Shown piece after piece: positions 1 to 7,613 of a DNA stretch of 9,409 nt (its first letter is position 1; each line of letters starts with the position of its first letter). The position numbers and the translations under genes were made by a program. Source of the stretch: JAQBXX01 sp963925015 (GTDB lineage Bacteria > Pseudomonadota > Gammaproteobacteria > SURF-13); assembly GCA_963925015.1 (NCBI GenBank), contig CAWUTX010000051.1, positions 1 through 9,409 of the forward strand. The letters run 5' to 3'. The notes beneath the pieces were generated by a model that made no database searches, had not been told where the DNA came from, and was given only the letters and a program-made list of their open reading frames with translations.

Positions 1-479
1 ATAAACTTCAACGCAACCCCGTTGTTACACCAGCGCTCGCCGGTCGGCTTGGGGCCATCGTCGAAAACGTGGCCCTGGTGGCCACCGCAACGCGCGCAGT
101 GGTACTCCTTGCGCGGGTAGACCAGCTTGAAGTCGGTCTTGGTTGCAACGGCACCGGGCAGCGTCGTATAAAAGCTCGGCCAACCCGTGCCGCTGTCGAA
201 CTTCATGTCGGACGTGAACAGCGGCAGAGCGCAGCCGGCGCAGACATACTGACCTTTACGTTTTTCATGGTTCAGCGGGCTGGAGAAAGGCCGTTCAGTA
301 CCTTCCTCGCGCAAGGTATCGTATTGGTCGGGCGTCAACAACGCTTTCCATTCCGAGTCTGACTTGACGATCTTGCCTATGGCCGTTGGCATGTTCATAT
401 CACCACTAAAAGTTCTGGATGCGATAAGGGGCAAGGTCGCAAGCCCCAGGCATGTTGCTATGAATTGACGTCTGTTCAT
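1..479 (-). CDS. msrB: Peptide-methionine (R)-S-oxide reductase MsrB, Tat-exported, 3' end cut by window edge
   Basis: MsrB reduces methionine-R-sulfoxide in proteins. Translating from the ATG at 479 gives 159 complete codons before the edge. Residues 2-7 (NRRQFI) followed by a hydrophobic stretch to about residue 20 look like a twin-arginine signal, so the enzyme probably acts in the periplasm. The zinc site is visible as CAGC (Cys80, Cys83) and CARC (Cys128, Cys131). GTGWPSF lies at 97-103. The catalytic Cys151 is in RWCNNGVALKF, where the usual family motif is RYCxN. Position 98, often a resolving Cys (SGCGWPSF), is Thr, so this may be a one-Cys form. A GGAG at 491-488 with 8-nt spacing supports the start. 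Only the last few residues should be missing. No strong promoter was recognised upstream. Confidence 0.93.
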   Translation of the reverse strand, partial: MNRRQFIATCLGLATLPLIASRTFSGDMNMPTAIGKIVKSDSEWKALLTPDQYDTLREEGTERPFSSPLNHEKRKGQYVCAGCALPLFTSDMKFDSGTGWPSFYTTLPGAVATKTDFKLVYPRKEYHCARCGGHQGHVFDDGPKPTGERWCNNGVALKF

Positions 480-592
480 CGCGCTATCTCCGTTGCCAAT
501 CCCTACCCGCACGCATAGCGTAAGAGTGCAATATCACCGCTTTATCGCGCAGTTATCACAATTTTATACAGCATCTGAGGTGAGGATATTTT

Positions 593-613
593 GCAACAAG
601 TTGCCACCCTGCC
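593..613. repeat. Partial copy of the GTGGGCAACAAGTTGCCCACCCTAC repeat arm
   Basis: GCAACAAGTTGCC then ACCCT matches the right arm of the palindromic element at 1257-1338 (bases 1318-1336), same orientation, with one C deleted: 18 of 19 positions are shared. It lies just left of the toxin-antitoxin promoter region. It could be the remnant of a second element or a recombination scar; a chance match is less likely given the length. Confidence 0.6.
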
Positions 614-638
614 TAGCTTTATTAATCGTACTATTAAG

Positions 639-656
639 AGTATTATATAGAATACT
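639..656 (+). promoter_or_regulatory. AT-rich promoter/operator region of the toxin-antitoxin operon with inverted repeat
   Basis: AGTATT (639-644) and AATACT (651-656) form a perfect inverted repeat around a 6-bp spacer, inside a markedly AT-rich stretch (about 618-665) that contrasts with the GC-rich surroundings. TATTAT (641-646) and TAGAAT (648-653) are possible -10 boxes, but no good -35 box pairs with them. Phd/YefM antitoxins normally repress their own operon by binding palindromes at the promoter, so this dyad is the natural operator candidate; that role is inferred. Confidence 0.45.
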
Positions 657-683
657 ACTAATAACTCCATGAGGAGATAAGCT

Positions 684-944
684 ATGTCCCAACTAACTGC
701 CAATGACCTGAAAACAAAAGGTATCGCGGCCATTGAGGCCGTGCTGGCGAAACGGCCAGAAGCGATTGTCTCGGTGCGCGGCAAGGATCGCTTCGTGGTG
801 ATGGAGATTGCGCAATATCACTACCTGCGAGAATGCGAACTGGAAGCGGCGTTGGCCGAAACGCGCGCCGATATCGCGGCGGGACGCTTTGTAAAGGAGT
901 CGCCAGCGGCGCATGTTAAGCGGGTGAAGAAGTCTGCCGTATGA
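684..944 (+). CDS. Phd/YefM-like antitoxin of a type II toxin-antitoxin pair
   Basis: This 86-residue protein is the likely antitoxin: in this family the N-terminal half dimerises and binds operator DNA, and the C-terminal half wraps and neutralises the toxin. The N-terminal part (ANDLKTKGIAAIEA, 6-19, then a VRGKDRFVVM strand pair at about 31-40) resembles Phd/YefM-type antitoxins. The C-terminal half (about 44-70) is predicted helical and acidic and ends in a basic tail (KRVKK). The start is set by GAGGAG at 671-676 with 7-nt spacing. Its stop overlaps the next start as ATGA (941-944), which implies translational coupling and an antitoxin-first order typical of type II modules. Autoregulation through the dyad at 639-656 is likely. 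The family call rests on sequence style and gene order; no alignment was run. Confidence 0.85.
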   Translation: MSQLTANDLKTKGIAAIEAVLAKRPEAIVSVRGKDRFVVMEIAQYHYLRECELEAALAETRADIAAGRFVKESPAAHVKRVKKSAV

Positions 945-1216
945 GCTTCCGGCTGATATTCACCGAGCAATACGAAAAACGCGCCGCACATTTTCTCAAA
1001 CGCTATCCCGAACTGGAAAAACAATACCTCAAGACACTGCAATTGCTGGAGATGAATCCGCACCACCCCTCGCTGCGCTTGCATTCCCTGGGTGGAAAGC
1101 TGCAAGGGCTACATTCGGTTTCCATCAACCTTTCTTACCGCATTACACTGGAGCTGTTGATTCAGGATAAAGAGATCATTCCGGTGAACGTCGGCGATCA
1201 TGATGTGGTGTATTGA
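941..1216 (+). CDS. RelE/ParE-superfamily toxin (plasmid-stabilisation type)
   Basis: The 91-residue basic protein is the toxin partner. RelE-fold toxins of this kind are usually ribosome-dependent mRNA endonucleases, while ParE relatives poison gyrase. Family features seen are the N-terminal strand FRLIFTEQYEKRA, a helical region to about residue 38, the HPSLRLHSLGG segment (42-52), LHSVSINLSYRI (57-68) with Arg67, and the C-terminal GDHDVVY (85-91) with His87 and Tyr91. These are positions where RelE/YafQ-like RNases place catalytic residues, so an RNase role is favoured over gyrase poisoning, as an inference. The gene overlaps the antitoxin by 4 bp and has no separate strong ribosome site, so its translation probably depends on the antitoxin. 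The frame is intact and the length is normal for the family. Confidence 0.87.
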   Translation: MSFRLIFTEQYEKRAAHFLKRYPELEKQYLKTLQLLEMNPHHPSLRLHSLGGKLQGLHSVSINLSYRITLELLIQDKEIIPVNVGDHDVVY

Positions 1217-1256
1217 TGTTAATAAATCGTACCAGCCTTCCCACGGCCTCAGGCAT

Positions 1257-1338
1257 GTAGGGTGGGCAAACGGATTTTTTTGCCCACGCGGGTTCAATCC
1301 TAATTCGAAACATGTGGGCAACAAGTTGCCCACCCTAC
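1257..1338. repeat. 82-bp palindromic repeat element with 13-bp terminal inverted repeats
   Basis: GTAGGGTGGGCAA (1257-1269) and TTGCCCACCCTAC (1326-1338) are perfect terminal inverted repeats. Two nested hairpins lie inside: GTGGGCAAA/TTTGCCCAC (1262-1270 with 1279-1287, 8-nt loop) and GTGGGCAAC/GTTGCCCAC (1314-1322 with 1325-1333, 2-nt loop). The element has no open reading frame and no clear target-site duplication (flanks GGCAT and TCGGC). It has the form of a MITE or REP/BIME-like intergenic repeat. It sits between the convergent 3' ends of the toxin gene and the helicase gene, so it may also end or stabilise both transcripts, but no U-tract follows either hairpin. Confidence 0.75.
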
Positions 1339-1390
1339 TCGGCTCATCCGGCTACGTTTGTTTGTGTTGATTCTGAGTGCCTGAACCTCA

Positions 1391-2719
<1,329 letters not shown>

Positions 2720-2932
2720 ACGGAATCCTTTGAAATAAATACGGCGGGTACGCCGGACGATCCGGCACACGAAGGCTGAAGGGTGATTCTATCAGGGAGA
2801 GCGTGATCGACGCGAGGAATGGCGCAATCCCGGCGGCACGAGGGCCGCGCAGCCGCCCGTTAGAGCGCATCCCTGAGGTCAGTCTGGGTTGACGACAAGG
2901 ACTGCGCTCCTCACAGGTGGGTCTTGCGTCCG

Positions 2933-3496
2933 TCAGTGCCCGTGGGGATCTTCAGTGCCGGATGACGGCATCATGGTTTCATGCGCGTCGCCGTGATCGT
3001 GATCGTGCGCCGTGCCTTCTCCGGAGGTAGCGGGCTTTTCCACTTTGGGTAAAGACTTGACGCCGATGCCGTAGCGGTACACCGCCTCGGCGCCGTGCCA
3101 GGCCGTCGTCAGAAGCAGCACCAAGGCAAGCAACATCGCCACCAGAAATGTCACTGGGGTAGCCGCCATCTTGCGCCGGTAACGCCACACCGACCAGCCC
3201 GTCAGGATCAAAAACAGGGTCAAGGTGGATAGCGCCCAGTTGCGGTGTTCAACCATTGCCACATGCGACCGCGTATCGTGCACCACGCTGTTAAAGGCCA
3301 ACCAGCCGAAAATGGCGGTAACGACGCCAAACGCCGTTCCCAGCCACAGATTCCAACGCGCCAATATCACCCACTGCGCATGGAGCGACGGGGATTTAAC
3401 CAGCGGCATGGACAAATAAAAAACTGCGGCCAGCGACCACAGCGCCACGGTAAAGTGCACAAAAACAGGATGCCAATTAGGCAGTATCTCGAACAC
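2933..3496 (-). CDS. DUF2231-family inner-membrane protein with His-rich C-terminal tail
   Basis: The 187-residue protein has four predicted membrane segments (about 10-32, 45-67, 84-105 and 114-135). WHPVFVHFTVALWSLA near the N-terminus and HGAEAVYRYGIGV after the last segment match the DUF2231 style, a family of unknown function often found near metal or haem genes. The final stretch of about 35 residues is hydrophilic and rich in His and Asp (AHDHDHGDAHE, ending DPHGH), suggesting divalent or copper ion binding. The start is GTG at 3496 with GGGGAG (3510-3505) 8 nt upstream; a nearer ATG at 3503 is out of frame and ends after eight codons. It follows the CusF-like gene after an 89-nt gap that contains a hairpin. 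A role in copper handling is inferred from context and the tail. Confidence 0.82.
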   Translation of the reverse strand: MFEILPNWHPVFVHFTVALWSLAAVFYLSMPLVKSPSLHAQWVILARWNLWLGTAFGVVTAIFGWLAFNSVVHDTRSHVAMVEHRNWALSTLTLFLILTGWSVWRYRRKMAATPVTFLVAMLLALVLLLTTAWHGAEAVYRYGIGVKSLPKVEKPATSGEGTAHDHDHGDAHETMMPSSGTEDPHGH

Positions 3497-3542
3497 CGCT
3501 CATTCTCCCCATCATTAAAAAATCACTACACTCAATCTGAAT

Positions 3543-3574
3543 GGCGTTATGCCCGCATCAACAGGCATAACGCC
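3543..3574 (-). terminator. Strong hairpin between the CusF-like and DUF2231 genes
   Basis: GGCGTTATGCC (3543-3553) and GGCATAACGCC (3564-3574) form a perfect 11-bp stem with a 10-nt loop, starting 11 nt after the CusF-like stop codon on the minus strand. The bases after the stem (ATTCAGATTG) do not form a U-tract, so it is not a textbook intrinsic terminator. It may be a partial terminator or a 3'-end stabiliser that lowers expression of the DUF2231 gene relative to the genes before it. Confidence 0.45.
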
Positions 3575-3585
3575 TTCCGCTGACT

Positions 3586-3978
3586 CTATTTACTCGGCGT
3601 GATGCTGACGATGCGGTATTTGCCGTCTATCTTCTCCAGATCAAAGTCCACCTTCATGCCGGATTTCATACCTTCCAGCATGACAGCATCCTTGACCGGA
3701 AAGCCCATAGTCATGGCAGGCCAGCCCAGACTTTCGATGGGGCCATGCGAGAGATTGACCTTGCCCGCTTTGGCATCAACACCGTTCACGATACCTTGGC
3801 CGCGATAGGTGTTTTTAGTTTGCGTCTTGTCGTCCATACCGGACATGTTGTGACCCTTCATCTCGCCCATGGGCTGGCCCTTCATGCCGGGCATGTCGTG
3901 CATACCGCTGTCCGCCAGTGCGGGCAAAGACAACACGCCGAGCAAGGTCATAACAACAACTGTTGATACTGTTTTCAT
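3586..3978 (-). CDS. CusF-like periplasmic copper-binding protein
   Basis: The 130-residue protein should bind Cu(I) or Ag(I) in the periplasm and pass it to partner proteins. A Sec signal peptide covers residues 1-22 (cleavage after ALA). Residues 26-48 form a flexible Met/His linker with repeated MxGM/MGEM patterns (Met26, 29, 32, 37, 40, 45, 48; His27, His43). The C-terminal part (about 58-130) is a CusF-type beta-barrel domain. His78, Trp86, Met89 and Met91 have the same spacing as the four CusF metal-site residues (H36, W44, M47, M49 in E. coli), including the tryptophan that caps the copper. An ATG at 3984 also opens the frame, but AGGAG (3989-3985) touches it directly and lies 6 nt before the ATG at 3978, which is chosen. 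It lies 66 nt after the multicopper oxidase gene and is probably in the same transcript. Confidence 0.92.
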   Translation of the reverse strand: MKTVSTVVVMTLLGVLSLPALADSGMHDMPGMKGQPMGEMKGHNMSGMDDKTQTKNTYRGQGIVNGVDAKAGKVNLSHGPIESLGWPAMTMGFPVKDAVMLEGMKSGMKVDFDLEKIDGKYRIVSITPSK

Positions 3979-4044
3979 ACTCATCTCCTGTAGTGATTAA
4001 TGAAAAATTTGACTGCTTGATTGCTGAAGCTTTCAACATACGAT

Positions 4045-5349
4045 CTAGCCAGCTTCCGGAAGTTTTCCCTCCTCCAATTCATACGCCACCGTGCCCTTGG
4101 GATGCTTGTACCAGCCCGGGTCGCGGTAATCGCCGGGCGCGATGTCCTTGCGCACCTTGACCACCGTGAACATGCCGCCCATCTCGAGCGGGCCAAACGG
4201 CCCTTTGCCGGTCATCATGGGGATGGTGTTCTCCGGCAGCGGCATACCCATCTCTTCCATCATCGTCATGTCGCCCATGCCGTCCTTGCCCATCGCCATG
4301 TAATCGGGCAACAGCGCGCCGATTTTCTCCGCCACGCCCTGCTGATCCACGCCAAACATGTTGGGAATCGCGTGCCCCATCGCGTTCATGGTGTGATGCG
4401 ATTTGTGGCAGTGCAGCGCCCAGTCTCCCGGTTGGTCGGCGACGAATTCGACGGCGCGCAGCGCGCCCACCGGGACGTTCACCGTGGTCTCCGGCCACTG
4501 CGCGGAAGGCGGCAGCCACCCGCCGTCGGTGCCGGTGACCATGAAGGCGTAACCGTGTATATGGATCGGGTGCGAGGTCATGCTGACGTTGCCGATGCGG
4601 ATGCGCACGCGTTCGCCGAGACGCACCACCAGCGGATCCGTGCCGGGGAAAATGCGGCTGTTAAACGTCCACATGTTGAAATTGAGCATCTCCGCCGGAT
4701 TCACCGCGTACGTGCCGGGGTCAATGTCCCATGCGTGCAGCATGATGCAAAAGTCGCGGTCAATGCGCGGACTCTCAGGCGTGCGCGGATGAATGATGAA
4801 CATGCCCATCAAACCCATCGCCATCTGCAGCATTTCATCGGAATGCGTGTGGTACATGAAGGTGCCGTTTTGCAGCAGGGGAAATTCATACACAAAAGTC
4901 TTGCCGGGCGGGATGTGCCGCTGGGTAAGCCCGCCGACGCCATCCATGCCGCATGGCAGGAACAGACCATGCCAGTGCACGGTGGTGGGTTCGGAAAGTT
5001 TGTTGGTCACCAAAAAGCGCACGCGGTCGCCCTCCACCGCCTCAATGGTGGGCCCCGGCGTTTGACCGTTGTATCCCATGCAGTTGACCACCATGCCGGG
5101 CGCGAACTCCCGCTTCACTATCCCGACGGTAAGGCGAAATTCCTTCACGCCATTCACCATTTTCCACGGCAGTGTGCTGCCGTTGGGCGTCACCACCGGC
5201 GTGTAGTGCGCGCCTTTGGGCGCGGGGAGAGGCGCACGCGTGCGCGCAGCGTGCGCTTCCGCCGATAAAGCCCCTTGCGATAACAGGGTAGAACCGCCCG
5301 CGAGCAGTGCGGCGCTGGACAGTAACATGTCGCGTCGTGTCATTTTCAT
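4045..5349 (-). CDS. Two-domain multicopper oxidase, Tat-exported, with Met-rich C-terminal extension
   Basis: This 434-residue enzyme probably oxidises Cu(I) to Cu(II) in the periplasm using O2. A Tat signal is clear (TRRDMLLSSAALLAGG, 4-19). Copper motifs are HWHG (125-128), HTHSDEM (167-173), HPIHIHG (260-266) and HCHKSHHTMNAM (313-324), supplying the type 1 Cys314 and Met324 plus the trinuclear-site histidines. Only about 93 residues separate the second and third motifs, against about 300 in CueO or CopA, so this is a two-domain (small-laccase-like) enzyme. The type 1 site is in domain 2 only, since HTHSDEM lacks a Cys; such enzymes are usually trimers. Residues 351-379 hold ten Met. The start at 5349 has AAGGAGGG 8-9 nt upstream, inside the end of the TolC gene, from which it is separated by 2 bp. 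Co-translation is likely. Confidence 0.94.
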   Translation of the reverse strand: MKMTRRDMLLSSAALLAGGSTLLSQGALSAEAHAARTRAPLPAPKGAHYTPVVTPNGSTLPWKMVNGVKEFRLTVGIVKREFAPGMVVNCMGYNGQTPGPTIEAVEGDRVRFLVTNKLSEPTTVHWHGLFLPCGMDGVGGLTQRHIPPGKTFVYEFPLLQNGTFMYHTHSDEMLQMAMGLMGMFIIHPRTPESPRIDRDFCIMLHAWDIDPGTYAVNPAEMLNFNMWTFNSRIFPGTDPLVVRLGERVRIRIGNVSMTSHPIHIHGYAFMVTGTDGGWLPPSAQWPETTVNVPVGALRAVEFVADQPGDWALHCHKSHHTMNAMGHAIPNMFGVDQQGVAEKIGALLPDYMAMGKDGMGDMTMMEEMGMPLPENTIPMMTGKGPFGPLEMGGMFTVVKVRKDIAPGDYRDPGWYKHPKGTVAYELEEGKLPEAG

Positions 5350-5351
5350 AC

Positions 5352-6815
5352 TCAGTGCCCTCCTTCATGAGCGGGTGCCTGCGCCGGTGTAGCCGCAGGC
5401 GCAGGATGTACTTCAGGTGTGGGGGATGTGGGGCTCGAACCCGGCAACGGGCCACCCAGGGCGCGCTCCAGATCGGTATATGCCATCCAGTAATCGCGCA
5501 GGGACTGGATATAGCCGCGCGCGGTATTGATCTCGCCCTGCTTGGCGAGCAATAAATCGTAGACGCCGAGCAGCATGCCGTTGTAGCGCAACTGTGTTTC
5601 CTTGACGATGTCTGTATTCAAAGGCAACAGCACCTCGCGCTGATACTTCGCCTGCTCGTAAACCGCGAGCAGGCGATTGCGCGCCTCGCGCACCTGTGAG
5701 CGTATCTCCACCGCCATCGCGTCGCGCCGTTGCTGCATTTGGCGTAATTGCGACTCCAAAGAAGAAATCCGTGCCTGCCCCTGATCGAATAACGGCAGAC
5801 CGAGCTCGATGCTGGGACCCCTCAAAGAGTCGCCGTCAGCCGCACGCTGAGTGGTGAAACCGATGCCGAGAAAATTCAGCCACCGGTAATCTCGGTTCAT
5901 TTGCAGGGCGTAAGCGACGGCCTCGATTTCCTTCGAGCTCGCCGCCAGATCAAGCCGCTGCGCAACGGCCTGCGACTCCAGATTTTCAAGCGCAGGCACA
6001 GTATTGGGCAATTCCACGAGTCTGCGCGGCACTGTCCAGGTCACATCCGTGCCCCACAGCCCCATGAGACGAGTGAGCTTCTCGTGGTCACTGTTGAGTT
6101 GCGTCTCGGCGCGCGCCTGCTCCAGCAATGTTTGCGCGTAGAAAGTCTGTTGCAGGTTTTGATTCAGCCGGTGGAGCGTGCCGGCCTCGTACTGGCGTTT
6201 TGCCAAGTCCGCCGCAGCTTCAGTCGCCTGCACCACGGTCTGAAACAGCTCCAATGCCTGCTCGTCTCCCGCAACGGTGTAATAGGCTGACCTCACCTCC
6301 GCAGCGAGACTCAGCACCCGGGCAGCGACCTGCAATTTGACTTGCTCGAACATGCTGGCGGCAACCTTCTGCCGCGCGCTGAGTGTGAAGATATTCAGAA
6401 AATCCTCCGCCACACTGAAGGTGCGCTCGGTGCCGATGCCAGAACGCAAAAACTCTGCGCTGAACACCGGATTGCTCAGCAGGCCCGCCTGCACTAAATC
6501 CGCCTGGGCTATTCCCAGGCGCTCAAACTCGGCCTGCAATTCGCGGTTATTGAGCAGCGCGATTTGCACCGCGCCATCCACCGTTAGATTATCTTGCAGC
6601 AGCGCACGCACCGCCATGGCTACGGCTTCGTCCTCCGCAGTAGTGCGATTCCACTGCACCTTCTGCGGCAGACGTTCCGCGACACTCTGCTGCACATCCG
6701 CAAAGCCCGCCCCCCTCGGAACGCTCACACAACTGACCGTCACCACACTCAGGCACAGCACCAGCGCGCGCGCATAATTGCCGCGCGCCTTAAACGGAGC
6801 ATTTTTAATGTGCAT
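5352..6815 (-). CDS. TolC/CusC-family outer-membrane efflux lipoprotein
   Basis: The 487-residue protein belongs to the outer-membrane factor family, trimeric channels that carry substrates across the periplasm and outer membrane for RND or other pumps. A lipoprotein signal ends at TVSC (Cys29), a slightly atypical lipobox. Two long helical repeats (about 75-250 and 285-455) with LTVDGAVQIALLNNRELQAE and SIELGLPLFDQGQARI are characteristic. The last 35 residues form a Pro/Ala/Thr-rich tail ending HEGGH, beyond the usual family end. GGAGGA (6826-6821) lies 5 nt before the ATG at 6815, within the upstream lipoprotein gene, which it overlaps by 11 bp. Context implies copper or silver export, but no adaptor or inner-membrane pump is encoded in the window. 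Confidence 0.93.
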   Translation of the reverse strand: MHIKNAPFKARGNYARALVLCLSVVTVSCVSVPRGAGFADVQQSVAERLPQKVQWNRTTAEDEAVAMAVRALLQDNLTVDGAVQIALLNNRELQAEFERLGIAQADLVQAGLLSNPVFSAEFLRSGIGTERTFSVAEDFLNIFTLSARQKVAASMFEQVKLQVAARVLSLAAEVRSAYYTVAGDEQALELFQTVVQATEAAADLAKRQYEAGTLHRLNQNLQQTFYAQTLLEQARAETQLNSDHEKLTRLMGLWGTDVTWTVPRRLVELPNTVPALENLESQAVAQRLDLAASSKEIEAVAYALQMNRDYRWLNFLGIGFTTQRAADGDSLRGPSIELGLPLFDQGQARISSLESQLRQMQQRRDAMAVEIRSQVREARNRLLAVYEQAKYQREVLLPLNTDIVKETQLRYNGMLLGVYDLLLAKQGEINTARGYIQSLRDYWMAYTDLERALGGPLPGSSPTSPTPEVHPAPAATPAQAPAHEGGH

Positions 6816-7134
6816 GGGATTCCTCCGCCGGCAGCGGCTGTTTGGGTGGTGCGTCCTGCATGCCGTCCATTTGTATGCCTTCCATTCCCTCGTGCATGTT
6901 TTTCATGGCATCTATGTCTTTTGTGGGGCGATTACCACCGCTCGCGGCAGACATGAAATCCTTGTATGACCGTAGAGCGCTGGCGCCGGGCGCTACCGGT
7001 GTTTCTGAGGCGCCAGGATTTGCAGGGCCGCTGCGTGTGATATTCGCAGGCTGCAATGTTGCACAGCCCGCCACCAGGCCGGTAGCAACCGTCAGCAATA
7101 CAGCCCGCAAGGCTGTACTAGATATCTTGCTCAT
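6805..7134 (-). CDS. Small Met/His-containing lipoprotein of the copper cluster, function unknown
   Basis: I do not recognise a named family for this 109-residue protein. A lipoprotein signal is clear: positively charged start, hydrophobic core and lipobox LVAGC with Cys24. The mature part begins with a Pro/Ala/Gly/Ser linker (about 29-53). It then has SYKDFMSAASGG and a Met-rich helical stretch (Met77, 80, 84, 89, 92 with His81), a Pro segment and the end EESHAH. Such Met/His spacing suggests Cu(I) or Ag(I) binding, by inference. An in-frame GTG at 7179 would add 15 residues and spoil the signal peptide, so the ATG at 7134 is chosen; its ribosome site (GAGAGAA) is weak. It overlaps the TolC gene by 11 bp, so the two are probably translationally coupled and may act together at the outer membrane. 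Confidence 0.8.
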   Translation of the reverse strand: MSKISSTALRAVLLTVATGLVAGCATLQPANITRSGPANPGASETPVAPGASALRSYKDFMSAASGGNRPTKDIDAMKNMHEGMEGIQMDGMQDAPPKQPLPAEESHAH

Positions 7135-7247
7135 TGTTATTTCTCTCAAGCCGAAATCAGAAACGAATGTCCGGGTCACAAAACAGCGCCGCAGACAGAA
7201 AACTCAGACGCAGGATCAAAAAGACCCTGGGCGACTGACAGATCAGC

Positions 7248-7607
7248 TTAAGAGCTTTGGGGGGGTCTTGCGTGAGGCGGAAATACAATCCCGGTAACCG
7301 GGATGAGGAGACGAGAGTAACAAAACGTTGCAGCAGTGATGGAAGGTGATGAATGGTCGGTCATCAGCGCCGCCATGCAGGCCGTGCCACAGGTGGCATG
7401 ATTGTGACCTGCGCCGTGCTCGTGGCCGGTGTCAGTATCCGCGCGTGCCGCACCGCCATGCGTGGCACTGTCATGCACATCCTGCATCGCCATGCCGTGA
7501 TGGTGTTTGTCGCTGGCGCCGAATGTCCCGGCCAGCGCCGATGACACCGGGCCCAGCGCGAGCAGCAGTGCGAGCCACAGGTGAATGAATTTACGCGTCT
7601 GCATCAT
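7248..7607 (-). CDS. Secreted His-rich protein, probable periplasmic metal binder
   Basis: The 119-residue protein has a Sec signal peptide (basic MMQTRK, hydrophobic core 7-22, cleavage after ALA at 26). The mature N-terminal half is His-rich (HHHGM at 35-39, His45, His50, GHEHG 61-65, GHNH 67-70) followed by Cys73 and Cys77 (CGTAC). The C-terminal part is uncharged and hydrophobic, then ends in a short Pro-rich stretch (PPHARPPQ). This composition resembles small copper-associated proteins such as CopL or DUF2946-type proteins, but I cannot assign a family firmly. It is the first gene of the copper cluster, 113 nt before the lipoprotein gene. No ribosome site precedes the tandem ATGATG, whereas a promoter -10 box ends 6 nt upstream, so translation may be leaderless. 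Confidence 0.78.
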   Translation of the reverse strand: MMQTRKFIHLWLALLLALGPVSSALAGTFGASDKHHHGMAMQDVHDSATHGGAARADTDTGHEHGAGHNHATCGTACMAALMTDHSSPSITAATFCYSRLLIPVTGIVFPPHARPPQSS

Positions 7608-7613
7608 GAGCGA

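Noticed and set aside
669..680. Minigene ATG AGG AGA TAA just before the antitoxin start
   Set aside because: It coincides with the antitoxin ribosome-binding site GAGGAG, lacks its own ribosome site, and is easily explained by that sequence.
2831..2860. GGCGGC/GCCGCC inverted repeat upstream of the helicase gene
   Set aside because: Six GC-only base pairs with a long loop are expected by chance in this composition.
4021..5268. A 415-codon open frame on the plus strand, His- and Arg-rich
   Set aside because: It lies antisense to the multicopper oxidase gene, whose motifs are intact. Its composition is that of a mirror frame in GC-rich coding DNA, and it has no recognisable domain.
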